Source: Fasciolopsis buskii (Eukaryota > Platyhelminthes > Trematoda > Plagiorchiida > Fasciolidae). From it: a stretch of DNA of 64,000 nt. The notes beneath the pieces are model-generated. The model was not told the origin of the DNA and did not search any database. It saw only the letters and a list, made by a program, of their open reading frames with translations. The stretch is from NCBI GenBank assembly GCA_008360955.1, contig LUCM01005869.1:2508-66507 (forward strand), read 5' to 3'. Of this stretch, positions 12,601-24,864 are shown piece after piece. The position numbers and the translations under genes are program-made. Numbering within the stretch: position 1 is the first letter of the stretch; every line of letters starts with the position of its first letter.

Positions 12601-12768
12601 TACTTCATTTGCTCTTTATGTTGCCCATGAACGGCCAGATAAAGTGCATCGTCTAGTACTCATCAGCGGTGGCGCTCCGGTTTCTTTGGAACCTTTCTGC
12701 TGGCCATATTGTCTTCCTTTGGGTTTCTTCAAGTGTTTCTGGACGTGCATCGTTAGACACTTTCGCAG
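12601..12768 (+). CDS. ABHD8: ABHD8-like alpha/beta hydrolase, internal exon (after the nucleophile, start of lid)
   Basis: The acceptor is CTGCACAG at 12593-12600. The first base completes the Gly codon split by the previous intron (GG|T), so HSYG continues as TSFALYVAHERPDKVHRL. Then come VLISGGAPVSLEP and a hydrophobic Cys/Trp/Phe-rich segment ending in VRHFR. Vertebrate ABHD8 reads [20 protein letters not shown] and INGGGPTALEP here, a close match across the splice junction. The exon ends in phase 2 (AG) before GTAATT at 12769. The hydrophobic stretch corresponds to the start of the cap over the active site. Confidence 0.9.
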
Positions 12769-13059
12769 GTAATTCCCTCCTTCTCCTCCCGGATTTTACC
12801 TTGTGGGAGTTTGTGTTCCATTAAATTCTCAGTTCCCAGTTGGACACTTTATCGTTGGTTTATTTGCGTTTATTGTGGTCGGCCTGGTGTCATTGTTATC
12901 TTGAAGATAATTAAAAGGAACTTTTTTTTGCTCTCCAAAAGCTTTGTCCCGGTTTTAGTTTGTGTTTCTGACGAGAAGGTAATTCCTCGTTCCAATTACT
13001 GATCTTCAGTAGGCCGATCCTATTTCTAGATCGTTATCGTCCCTTCCCGCTGTCTCCAG

Positions 13060-13602
13060 TACAAACAACCGGAGTTCATCAGCAAACAGCGATTCTCGTT
13101 GAGTAAATAAGCTCATCATGCATCTGTAGTTCGCTCTGCTTCCATTATTGCGCCCGTAAGACTGTCATCCTTTCATCGCTTGTCCGGGTCACGCTTCGGT
13201 TGGTCCATCTCGTTCGATGCATTTCACGTGATTCAGTTCATGGCGTTTTTTGCCCAATCAGGACCGCTCATGCTGAATGGTTGGCCTAGTTTACTGATAT
13301 GGCCTTCTTTCGCATACTCACACTTGCTTTCTCATGATGCCACTGTGTCGGCTGTCCGCCGTTGGGGTGACGCGGCCTTGCTCTGGTCTCTCGATTTGCA
13401 CTTGCTCGCAGTCTGGCAGGATTGGGCCATACCCACACTTGTGTTCATCAAGATTTGTCCGGCACGGTCCAGCGTCGCGCAACCACCGATAACCAATGAA
13501 ACAACTCTATCAGAATCGGGTGCAAATGCCAAATCGGTATCATTCCCTCAAACTCAATTTCAGTTAACATGTGACGGAATTTCTCGACCCAAGAGAAGTT
13601 GA
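13060..13602 (+). other. long open frame of unknown function (one internal stop)
   Basis: The frame opens right after a very good acceptor (pyrimidine tract then CCAG at 13058-13059). It runs 181 codons with a single in-frame TAA at 13108, and ends at TGA 13600. The uninterrupted part is 13111-13602. The encoded sequence is rich in Trp, Leu and Phe in the middle, then polar and Ser/Thr-rich toward the end. I recognise no family. It cannot join the preceding ABHD8-like exon, because the phase-2 reading from 13060 meets a TGA after 14 codons. It may be a remnant of a mobile element or an exon of an overlapping transcript. Confidence 0.25.
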
Positions 13603-13962
13603 CTTTTTATCAAGAAGTCTTATTAAACGGGAATTCCAAAGCACAGTTCGGATAAAGTACACAGTAAGTGCTCACACTGCTTTGTGTTCCTGGTCCGCAA
13701 CTAAAAGCTGAACTGAGCACTACAATTGATTGACCAAATCTTGGGCAACGGCGCTTGTTACTCCTTCGAAAAGTTGAGAAAAATATGCTGCACCGCCATC
13801 TGCCTCGTGGTTCCAGTCTCCTTTTGAAAGGGGTCACATCAGAAATGGGGAAGGCTATGGAATTCTCCAAAACTTAATGGCACTGAGCAACATTTCGAGA
13901 GTCGTGCTCCATAGTTCATAAGCGCCACAAAACTTCTGAACTGCGTCTTGTGGGTCCTAGAC

Positions 13963-13993
<31 letters not shown>

Positions 13994-14041
13994 GTATATA
14001 TATATACATATATATATATATATACTTATATATATATATAT
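13963..14041. repeat. TA-rich microsatellite with TATG/TATAC interruptions
   Basis: TA dinucleotides with regular TG and CA interruptions over about 80 bases. Confidence 0.95.
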
Positions 14042-14237
14042 GAAACCAGATGCGGGAATGTGGTCCATATTCAGTTGGATGCTTGACATTTGGGTCAACA
14101 ACAGCTCTTAACCAACCTAGGTGTCGCCATCAACACCGGCGATTTGTCGTGAATTGATGTGCTCATGACGCAATATGATTCCTTGAATGTTTACCAGGTT
14201 CACGAGAGCACCCAAATTTCTCTATCTTCTTTATTAG

Positions 14238-14332
14238 GGGCCGTCAGGTGGTTAAACAACGGTCAGATATCCGTCATTCACGAGCATCAAAGCGTATCAC
14301 AGACGGGTTCCAACGGAGCCCCGGTTCTTTTG
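14238..14332 (+). other. possible small exon
   Basis: It is bounded by an acceptor TTCTTTATTAG and a donor TTG|GTAATG. In one frame it reads GAVRWLNNGQISVIHEH and then TGSNGAPVLL, ending in phase 0. The end looks like the strand before an HG motif in alpha/beta hydrolases, but it lies downstream of the exons it would have to precede. The length of 95 bases does not fit between the flanking phase-2 exons. It may be a chance frame, an exon of another transcript, or displaced by rearrangement or misassembly. Confidence 0.2.
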
Positions 14333-17300
14333 GTAATGCTAAAATCGATGAAGCAATTTCACTATAATTTTGAAGTTCTCAGTTTTTTATAGATGTCTGT
14401 CGCTTTGTCACGTTTCCATACTACTCACTGTTCTTTCCGAATCACGTTTCTCAATGTCCGGATGCATTGGATATGTGCGTAAGAATCTATCCAATGGTCG
14501 AACTACGAACTAACCTAATGCTGTGGTATCTTTCGTGTTGATTATTCCACTAAAGTGACGGCTAACCTGGTTCTGTGAACGGTAATGAAGAAACAGTTTA
14601 TTTTTAAGCTGCCTAGTGCTGTAACTTTCATAAAGTCATCGATTCCTTTGGTTCCAACCTTCCCAATTGAATCCACCCGATTTACGTTTCTAAATGGTGT
14701 TATTCTGCATGGCGATATGCTATGGTTGCCAGCATTTACAGTTAGAGTAGATTGAGGTCAAGGTCAAACGGCATGCACGAGTCACAGCAACGGCTGAGTG
14801 AACAACAATGCCTATGAATGAAAGGAACCATTGTATCAGTAACAAAAGTGAATAATAGTACACTTAAATGGCAAATTGCGTAGACCCCATTTTCTCGCTT
14901 TGGAAATTGATCCCGGTCACATGTGGACAAATTTGCCCGCATTCTCGTCCCAGATAGAAAAAATCCAGTCCAGTGTTTCCCTGCTCGATCTGGTCGGGTT
15001 TCTTTGCACACACGTGATAGACAATTTTTGTGACTTGTAGTTTCTGAGCCACTTGGACAATTCTTCTTTGTCTTCACCTAACAGGTGACAACTACGACCT
15101 GTTTGTGAAACTTGCCTGTAACGGCAACAATTTTTCACTTTTAATCTATGAATCAGCCAAAAATTGAATATTACTTAATGAAATATGCTGTTATCATCCG
15201 TAGTTTTCCTAAATAGGGAGTTAGTGGCAGTGGGGCATTCGAGTACGATAGACTCAAGTTCAAGATTTCGGCAGTCTAGTCACAACCGAACTTTACCCTC
15301 GGGGTGGATTGTGTTGTTTTCTACAATTCATGCGGCCTCACGTGTGAGTTAAAATAGGGGAATTACTGTGGCATCCAGAACATGTAATCTCGAAATGCAT
15401 GCGTTAATCTGTTTTACAGAAAGCAGTAATTAGAAGCAGCTGGAACTTGGATACTCATGAAACTCGCAAGTAAGTAAGAACAATAGTCTGGGTAACTTTA
15501 CCTACTCATCAGGTGTAAGCAGCGTGAACCGCAAGCGGGACGAATAACAAGAAAGCACATGACTAGTTTGGCATGTACCAAAAACCACCTAAATGTGCAT
15601 GCGTGTGTGTCTATTCGTCGTGCGCTAGTTTATTTCTGACCGGCAGCGCGTGCCGATGTATGCGTTAACCTGATCCATTCTCACGCGGTGACGGTGGTGG
15701 GCCCAGGTTCATCAGCTCAGATTAACAAGATGAAATAACGGAAAATTTTGTCTAAGACTGCAGATTTCTCAGGATTATGAGATGTTATTCCGAAATAACG
15801 CCAGAATTGTTTGGGTTTACTTCAAGAATGTTCGGAAATGGATACAAACATGCCTGTCTTTCACAGGGGGCTGGCAAGCACACATCTGCTTGCAGATTTT
15901 AGAGCAGTGTATGAGTAAATAACACCATTTGCAGTAGGTACGCACCAATTTGCCCATGTAAGATGTGCCATGCCTTAGAACTATGCAAACGAGATCTCAG
16001 TAAACTAGCTGGATGGCTTTTCCGAAAACTGTTGACATAGTTTCGAAATAATACGGGAAATGGTATAGGGGTACTTAGGTAGGTATTCAGGGAAGCACTG
16101 AAGTGGGAACCCAAACCTAGTCGAGTGTACATTGTTACCTTTGCGTTCTTCTCTGCTGGCGCCTGCGGTGCAATATTGGTTTGCTGCCGGCGACTGTCTT
16201 CCCTATTCATTATTCACAACTTAACTTCCTCTTCATCAGCATTCACCACTTCACCTATATCCGTTCAGCTTGTGCATGCGATTCGCCCCATCTATATTTT
16301 CAAGTCCCTCGACATAATAACGCCTTTCATAGTGGATTCTTCTGTATTAGAGTGCAAATTCGTAGCTCTCAGCTGCCAAAAATTAAGTCTGGCGTAAACG
16401 GGTAGATATTTTTTTATGGAAACAAAGTCGGTTCTAATTATTTCTCGTTTTCAGATACACGCAACCGGTACACTTGTGTAGGCCGCATTTTTCTATTCAC
16501 AGTTAACCAGGTTGCACTCTGGATGAATAAGAATGAATGCTTTCACTTAGGCAATCGTAGATTAGTTTTTCTAACACTTCTGTGGGCTAGCCACACCTAT
16601 CCCAAAGAGCAACTGAGTGGCGATCGTGAGTTGAGATATCAAAATCAGTTTGTACGCATGATTGGACGAGACCAGTCAACGAATTAAATCAACCTGAGGG
16701 ATTCAGTTGTGATGCTCTACTGAAGTCCTGATACACAAACGAGGTCCTTGTGCATAAAATTAAACTTTGAAGGGTAAAAATCAACTGCACCTTCTTTCGC
16801 ATTTCAAGTAGTCGATTGCCAAGCGATAACGGAATGCTTTATTTGTTTGTTTTTTCACTTCACAAAAACTTCAGCCGAGAAAAAATTGGTAAATTTTGGG
16901 TACAAAGTCGCTTATAATACGACTCTCAATTATAGCATAACGTAAGTTAATGAAATTCATATGCTCTTGAATATTATTATCTGGAGTACTCTACCATATT
17001 ATACGACATTTCTCACCTCTGGATTTAGTAATGTTTGACCCGACCTAAGTTGCTATAAGCGACTAAGCCCCTGAACAGGTTCCCCATTTCCTATCTTTGG
17101 TGATGTGAACTGAGGTCCTTTAGCGGCCCCCTTTATTATTATTCAACCGAAAAGACGATGCACATGATAGAATTTCAAGCCTCTGCCAAATTTTGGATAT
17201 CCCAGTTAGAACATTGTTAACTGCCGCATTTTGCCGATAGCCAGTAATCCATTGTTACCCGATTCCTTACCGTAACAAGCCTTCTGAGACTTGATGCAAC

Positions 17301-17399
17301 TTACTGGTAGTCCGGGTTCACTTCTCTCCCTAAGCTTTAGCAAACCAACGGACCATCAAGGCTGTGGTACATTGTTTTTATTGGGCTGACGGGATGTAA

Positions 17400-17810
17400 T
17401 TAAGGTCTGATCAAAAAGTTCCGGGCAGTCATTATGGCAGTCTTCTCGTGTTGTGATCGTCGATAACTTGTTTCCTGGTTGTCGTATTGTTTCGGCCTTG
17501 TCAACTTTCGTGAGGAAACGAGTGGGTAAACATCAGCTGCACATTTTGCGCAATAAAAGACACCGAAAAATTCATCCGAAAGACCTAGGTACTCAAGGTG
17601 ACCATAGCCTGGTTTGACATAATTTAATAAACTGATTATGGAGACCCGATTTAGAGCCGACAAAACAAGGTGGTCGGTTGACAACATATGAGAACTGTCC
17701 ATGCTGATTATGTGATTTGTTCGAAAACGATCAGTCACACCCATGTTCCTGAGGCCGGCCTTTTTAACAGAGTCAACCGATGTGTAAAACACGCCGTCTA
17801 TATGAGTCAC
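17400..17810 (-). other. 136-codon open frame, unknown product
   Basis: It starts at an ATG at 17808-17810 and stops at TAA 17400-17402. The predicted protein (MTHIDGVFYTSVDSVKKAG at the start) has a normal amino-acid mix but no motif that I recognise. The stop codon falls within the sequence TTAAGGTCTGATCAAAAAG, which resembles the terminal inverted repeat of mariner-type transposons as I remember them. No matching opposite end and no transposase motif was found, so the frame could be the edge of a degraded element or simply chance. Confidence 0.25.
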
Positions 17811-18063
17811 CCCTAACCCAAACTGTAATCACCGCTCCGTTCACACGCTCACACACCATGGCGATCGTCCTGGTTGCACCAGCATGCTAAGTTGTCAAAA
17901 GTACCTCTTGCCTGATCTCAACTCCAATTCAGAAGCGCAAACAACGACATCGAGAAAAGTCGAAAACAGATAAAATCAGGAAATTAAATTCGTATGCAAG
18001 GTGAATTACTGTTCACCTCCATCGGTACGATTGCTATAGGTGTTCAGTAAAGTACATGTTCAG

Positions 18064-18361
18064 CGTATTATTTGTGCCCATGATGTGCTTTCTGTCTCAC
18101 CACTTAAGTCTTGTACCGAGTCGCAGAGCTCCAGTCTCTAGAAGATCTGAACTTCGTCTTGAATATTCGGATCCTCTGTTTACACCAATGGCAGCTATGT
18201 TATGTTACAATACGCAAAACAATAGCAAAGCTCTGTATCAAAGGAAGTGCAACAATCACCTTATTGTGAAGTGCCTTTTATGTGGCTTACAATTGTATGA
18301 TTGCTGTTGTGCGAAATCCCAAAGTCAAAACACATCGGGTGAACATCGATCGTTAACACGA
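18064..18361 (+). other. possible exon, unknown product
   Basis: The acceptor-like ATGTTCAG lies before 18064 and the donor-like CGA|GTACGT follows at 18362. About 99 codons are open and the frame continues to 18430. The sequence is Arg/Ser-rich near the middle (SRRAPVSRRSELRLEYSD), then has a Cys-rich part (CLLCGLQLYDCCC). There is no family match. The length is not a multiple of three, so it cannot be a cassette exon between the flanking phase-2 exons of the hydrolase. Confidence 0.22.
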
Positions 18362-21300
18362 GTACGTCTTCAGGAAAATGTTACTTATCTATTGTATGTT
18401 TCCGTTTGCCTTCAAATTTGTAGTCGGTAGGAATGCACTTTCCTACGCGGGCATACATTCTGCAAAGCAGAACAGTCTCTCGGTGATCTGCACATGTACT
18501 TCTAAGAATATTGTGACGCAACGAGAAGAATCCCGGAAAAAATTAACTGGTCTGATTCATTGATTAATCCCTGTAGAGTAGCTAGATATTATTTAACTTT
18601 GGATGTCATCATCAGGTACATCTTCTAAGGTTAATGCCACTCGGGGTTGCCGCACAAGTGAGCTGGATCACTTAGAAATAGCTGGGTAAAGATGTTGCAA
18701 GGTAACGCCAAGTGTCTTCTGTTCTCGCGAGGTAAGAACGTGTCACAACCGTATGCAAACAGTGAAAATTGTTAGGGAATTACGCTGCCTCCATTTTATT
18801 TACCACATGGAAGGCTTTATTTAAAATTGATAATTATCTAAAGGCCCCAAAATTATTCTAAAGCTATTTAACTATCACAAAACAGAACGTGAATTTCAGT
18901 AGCTCTCTTCAATATCTTTTAAAATTATACGGTTTGAGAAAATTTATGATTTTGCTTCGGAGATTTCACTACAAAATTCATTGTGACTGTTTGACAATGG
19001 AAGAATTAAATGTTTCCGTTGTCCCACTCTAGCTTTTGTCATTTCATGTATCTAATGCTAAAAGATGCTTTTATCGCCCCAAATGTGACATTTTTGAACT
19101 CGATTTCAGGAAGTGAAAGTGACTCAACTGATTCATTTGAGTAGTATCGTCAACTATACTCAAAACGTGACGTGACTGACGATAAGAATGACTCAGTTCG
19201 TATCGAAGGGTTCAGAATGTGATACTGAAACCTTTTGCAGGTTTTTATCACCTTTTCTCCGTGGGTTCGTTGTGCTTAGACCATAGGGGCTTTCTTCGCA
19301 AACAGCCCAGGGCAGTAAGCTTTTGTTTGGAAAATACCAGCCATATAGCGCTGTTGATTTGGGGTCACTGGCGGTTCGCTGTCGCCCGGCTAGTCATCAC
19401 AACCTATTGGGGCTTTATCCAGTTTTATTTCACCCCACGCTTTCGTTCCCCTACCCCAAGCAGTGAGCCCGAGAAGTTATGGTACATGCCCCTTCCACAG
19501 CACTCACGAGACAAGCAAATGGCTGCAGTAGGGAACACGTCAGTCAATATACCCTACATGGATCACTAGCTCATTTTGGTTTCGGGGTACTGTACTACGC
19601 CATTTAGAGCAACGAATTCACCAGCGATAATATAGACCTTTACCACGCGGTTGCCCTCTACATATTTGTCTTTCGGATCCCTACTGATATCGGATTTAGG
19701 TCACACCCGTGCTCGTTTGATCAACCAAAACAGATCTGCAAGCACACTGAACTAGGTTACCGGACTGGAATGGCATGAATTTTGTCTTGGAATTCGCTGT
19801 GGCCCAAGCTATCTAACAACGAAAAAGAGATAAGGAATTGCTTTTCCAATCCAGGCTTAACACACTTCGAGTGAGACAGCACGCGGCAGATTGGGCAGCA
19901 CAATAATCAATGCTCCAGAACGAATTTTGTAGTGGTGATCAAAAATAAATTTCTCTCTGTTTGTCACAAATATTTTGCTAGGTAGATTGGATCTGATTTG
20001 AAATCACCGAAGTGGTTGCCCGTCAGTGATCACTAGCCTGATCTCCAGTCAAGATTAATAATGCATTACCGTAACTCTCTTTTGCGTGGTTCCCTACTAT
20101 ATTTGTACTCATTGGATCAGCAGCTAAAATGAAATCTATGGAAATTAGAATTCACAAGAAGAACTACCTCGTGGGATTTTTCCAACCCTTAATTACATGC
20201 TTCATTTTCGACTGACATCTGAAACCCCGCCTATTTATACAACACTTTTTAAAACACAATATTACTTACTTTGTGGTTGTTTCCCCTAGATCGAGAAAAA
20301 GTATTTTCTCCGAGTCATCTTTACAGTATTATAAACATTTTCCCCCATGTTCATTTGGTTTGGTTTTGGTGCCGTCACAACTTGTTCTTGTCGGCATTTG
20401 CTAATCAGGACCAAAACAGTCGCGGTCTCGTTTGGCCAAGACGGGATTTAATATAAACGCCTAGGTCTGCGAATGCTATCAATCGAACTCCTGTCTCTTG
20501 TACTGGATCACCAGCCTTCTGTCCAACTGTGAGGGAAACAACGTGGTCTCTAAGTGTCATAGTTATCCTTCGTGAATTTCAACTAGGGTACATCCGGATA
20601 TATTTCCTACACGATACATGTCATTCACACATTCCGTCGGGTCTCCATTCCCCATGTTCCGGTGATTTTGCTTTGGCTTCCATGATCCTGTGCATTCGGA
20701 CTACCTCTAGTTAGACTCAGACCGAAATATGAATCACCGGGAACCACGAAGAATGCTACATTTTGCCCTGATATCACTGCATAACATCAGAAGTTCGATG
20801 AGGAAAACTCAATTTCTGTGAGAAAATATCAAGTTTGGCGTAGATTTATTTCACGCAAACAATAGGGGGATCAGCAAAACATCATTGTCTTTGTCGAGAA
20901 AAGCAAAGACAGGTTAGTGTTATGTAATAGACGGTAGTGTTTATCCGGCTGTAGAAGAGAGTTGATAGCCCACTTGCCGAAAAATTACCTTCGCTTTTGT
21001 TTTTTGGTACCTGTAGTATTACAGACCATCCCAAAAGAACCCCAGTTGGACCCTTTAGGATGAACCGGTACGGAATGGGGTTACATGAACGGACGTTTTC
21101 TAGTTTAAAGATGTTGCATTGTTTATCGAAAAATCACGATGACTTTTGTGCGTATGTGTCTGTTTGTGGGTTCCTGCGCGTGCACGAGAGAAAAGCGAGT
21201 GGCTGGGAACTGGATTTTAGAGCACGGTATATCTTTTGATGAGATGCACCCTGCACCCGTTATACATAAAGCAGACGTAGTAATGGTCTAGTTTATTTGC

Positions 21301-21512
21301 TACCAGTTTGTCTAGGGCTGATCGCAACAATCGATCAGTGGGAAGAATGACTGGAAACTTGTCCTCGGGAGTTTTGCCGACCAACATGAAAAGGTTCATC
21401 CAAATGTATAATAAAACAAAGCCAGAACTTATTGGGTAGTAGATTTGATTTGGTTCGGATTTGTTTCTTGTTAGTACTATTACTTCCTGTCTCTCACGAC
21501 ATTCGTATGCAG

Positions 21513-21737
21513 GCAGATAAGCATTCACTTGCTTATCGTCGCCGTCAAGCAATTCATTTATGGAGCCATTTGAGTATTGACCAGTCGTCTCTTGAATATG
21601 TCTATCGCCTCCCTCGAACTGGAGTGTTGGAGTGTTACTCAGCTTGTTCCAATGATTCCGGGGCTGTTCACAATCCCAAAATCATTATTTCCATCAAGTG
21701 TCCTCGTCATGGATGGAAGATGCAGCACAATTTTTAG
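21513..21737 (+). other. possible exon, unknown product
   Basis: A good pyrimidine-rich acceptor (CTTCCTGTCTCTCACGAC through ATGCAG at 21507-21512) precedes a 74-codon open frame that begins ADKHSLAYRRRQAIHLW and ends at TAG 21735. The residue mix is protein-like. There is no family match and no downstream partner exon. Confidence 0.22.
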
Positions 21738-24575
21738 ACCATGAATTGGTTTTTGTGGTTTACATCTGGTGATATCATTTTGTCCCGAATTTCAGGTTGC
21801 AACCAAAGGAAAGGAAATTCTAATGGGTCCGGTAATTGGGCGGGTCGAATACATTTGCTCCCTCCCCTTGGATAAAACCAGTTTGTTTTAGCTCAGATTT
21901 AATCAATAAATAGCCCGTTTGGAGCAAGCAGGGTGAACGTAACAAGACGTTGGCACATGTAGTATTAACACATAAATGTATGCACCTGAACCATTCGGGG
22001 GAATCTTTTGTAAGCGGGGAAGTGACAAATGGCAAGACATACCATGCGCTCAATAAGCGAGCGCGTAAGGTCAGACGACTCCGTGCACGTGCGTATATGA
22101 TGTTAACTAGCCTAAGCAGAACAATCGATAAAGTGGAATGAAACAGAATTTTATCGGACAGTCCAACAGACACAAGAATCGGTTCTGTTCATACACAGGT
22201 GGTCGGTCATCCCCATCATGGTAGTTTAGATATTGGTTAGATAACAGTGTTGGGCTCAAATCTACCTCCGCTGGGAGTACCGATAGCTGAGTTCAAATCG
22301 GTTTGATCCCACTTTGCAAAAATCTGTTCCATTGGGATGCTGATCAGTTTTGGTTTTGAAAGTAACTACCGGCTACTTTGAAAATGTTACTCGACAAGAT
22401 CGCGAACTGTTTTTTGTTTGCTGAAGAACTTGCCAATTCGCGTTCACTCCATTCGGTCCATTAGTCGTTCACAATGTTAACCTTTTTCTTCTGCATTCTG
22501 GGTCAGCTGAAGAGATCTCTTTAGCCGTCCTCAATGTTGGATATGATCCACCTAACACCTATTGACTCCTTTTACCAATAACCAATCGGCTGTTCGACAT
22601 CGGTTGATTTCCTGTCATCTATTTGCTACTTGAAATTTTGAAGCAAACGTGGAGCAGAAATCGATGCGCAACTCATCATCGAACCACGAAGTGGTCTATC
22701 AACGATCCGAGCGCGCAGTGAATCAGAAAATTAGGTGCTGCATCGAAAACCACAAAGTGAACACATCTCAACTAGACTAAGTGAACGGGTTTATCTTTGA
22801 GCGCACGGTTGCACTCAAGTTGTTCTTAAGCAAATCCGATTCACCAAAAGGATGGTGAGCATACAAACACTGACTGGAAGAAAAGCGATCTGATGTATTG
22901 ACAGCATGATGGGAACGTCCACTTAGGCCAGAAAACTGCTTTCTTTTGGTCAATATCGATCCGCAGTTAGTTCAGTGGAAAGAAAATCAGAGAAAAATTC
23001 GATTGGCGGTTGACTATTGAAGTTGCATCACATTCGGTTTTGAAAAGTATTGTATACAAGTGACAATAAATTGGTGTATTTTATTTCACTGAGAAGCTTC
23101 TGCTAACAGTATTTTCACATCGCAGCCATAGAAACAGCAAAGTATTACAATGAATATGACACCAGGATTCACAAAGCCAGTGGTAGCACAATATGCATTT
23201 CGATAACTGTTTCAAAATTATCTCTTTCTGGTCGATACCCATGTAGGCCGAGAGACAATCTATCGAATTTTCCCAGTCAAAGTGCTTCTAGTGTACAAAA
23301 AGGCTCTGCCATGTGCTCCTCTGCAACCGTCGTTCTACTCAGTAACGTGCTGATTGAATTAATCAGACAGAGTCCAAGATGTGCTCTGCGCCATTTTTGC
23401 AGTATTCAGCACATTCAGGAAGCACCGCAAGACATTCCGTGGTTTTTTCATCTTAGATGAGAATCACGCAGTGCACTTTGTATATAATTAATTCTGGTTT
23501 AACTAAGGGCAGGGCTTTCAGAAATATGGCTAAAATGGTCAACATTTTTAGGAACTTTTTCAATAATGATTTGCCTACACGGCAGAAATTCCGATGAATA
23601 AAAAATAATGATCGTTTAGCCAATGAGGATGATGATACTCAGTGCGCTATTCGAAATCCAGTGCAGACTCCCTGAGATATAACAATGGCGCCGCGCTCAT
23701 TGAAAAGCCCCTGAAAGTGGTGCATGCGTTTCGAGGACTCGTTACCAGTGCCGTGTATATCACTACAACTGCACAACAGGCACTTCCCGGGATAAAGCAT
23801 TTTTCAGTCACGGTTCGAATAGGTTAAGGGCATTCTGAACATTCGATGTAATTTCAAAATACTGGCACATAGAGTTCGTGATTCGTACTATCGTCAAAAC
23901 CAGTAGTGAATTTTTCGTGCGATGGAAATATTGGTAGAATGATCTGCTGATGTATCAAATTTGGTAGCTTTTTGCAGAGATCGATTTGCTAATAGGAAAA
24001 CAGCCACCAAGTTGAGGTTACCCTGACCAGATGAATGGCCGGGCAAGGAGCGGCAATGCTGGGGACGTGGTGGGTCTTTGCCTGGCACTTTCAGCACTAA
24101 CGGTACAACGTTCACAGAGAAGACATTGATTACGGTGGACAACTGATGACCTGACGGAGGTGGGGTGTAAAAGAGTTCATGGATGCGGTGAACCCTACTC
24201 AGTGTTTCTTATCTTTTTATTCGGCACGGTTTTAGCGATTTGCCATCGTTTCGATAGGGCTTAGTCTGTTGCCGGATCTGAGTGGCATAATACGGAATAC
24301 GTTTTTCCGAAAATGGAGTATTGGTAGGATCGTGTACAACGGTTTGGAATTCTGAACACAAGATGATCTACTTATAACACAACTTTATTTACTGCGATAT
24401 TCACTTAACCCACGCTGTTCTCTTCTTCTAAGGAAGACTATGAACTTAACATTGCGGTTTGGTTGTCGTTCATCTACCGTAAGTCACAAAAACTATGAAG
24501 TTTCACAAATTCATTTAATCCTGAAAAATTCCTGTGCGGACAGTTTCATCGGGATTTTTTCATAAACCATGGTAG

Positions 24576-24864
24576 GAACGCGTTCGGATCGTCGATACCC
24601 GTGAAATCCAATAAAGTACATGGAACGAAAGCAACAGAAGGTATTCAGAAACCGAACAAGAACGAACCGGAGGGCGTTCTACTTCAGGATGATATTGAAC
24701 GGTCATTCTCAATCGATCCGCTAGTCCTCAGAGCAACAATGCGTGGGCAGTCATGGCCCGAGGGTGACGTCATTTACCACAAGACTATTCGAGTCCCAAC
24801 ACTATTGATGATTGGTGACCGTGACAGATACGTGACGATTGAGGAAGAAGGACTAATGCTTCAG
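24576..24864 (+). CDS. ABHD8: ABHD8-like alpha/beta hydrolase, internal exon with acid turn
   Basis: The acceptor is ATGGTAG at 24569-24575. The first base completes AG|G (Arg), giving RNAFGSSIPVKSNK. Vertebrate ABHD8 reads GNAFNVSSFVLRAM in the same place. A hydrophilic Lys/Asn/Glu-rich insert of roughly 30 residues follows. Next comes SFSIDPLVLRATMRGQ, continuing SWPEGDVIYHKT; vertebrates have VLRAMMSGQYWPEGDEVYH. It then reads VPTLLMIGDRDRYVTIEEEG. The Asp of DRDRYV aligns with the catalytic acid of the family (GMHDKFV in vertebrates). The exon ends in phase 0 at TTCAG before GTATAA. Confidence 0.9.

Larger units (their letters stand above)
12769..24575 (+). other. large intron of the ABHD8-like gene (11.8 kb)
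   Basis: Donor GTAATT, acceptor ATGGTAG, phase 2. It contains a TA-rich microsatellite and several open frames of 80-180 codons with exon-like features, listed separately. None is phase-compatible as an extra exon between its two flanking exons, so they are either chance frames, remnants, or exons of another transcript. Confidence 0.7.

Noticed and set aside
14238..14332. Extra cassette exon between the two lid exons of the hydrolase
   Set aside because: Its length of 95 bases is not a multiple of three and no choice of phase avoids a stop in the following exon.
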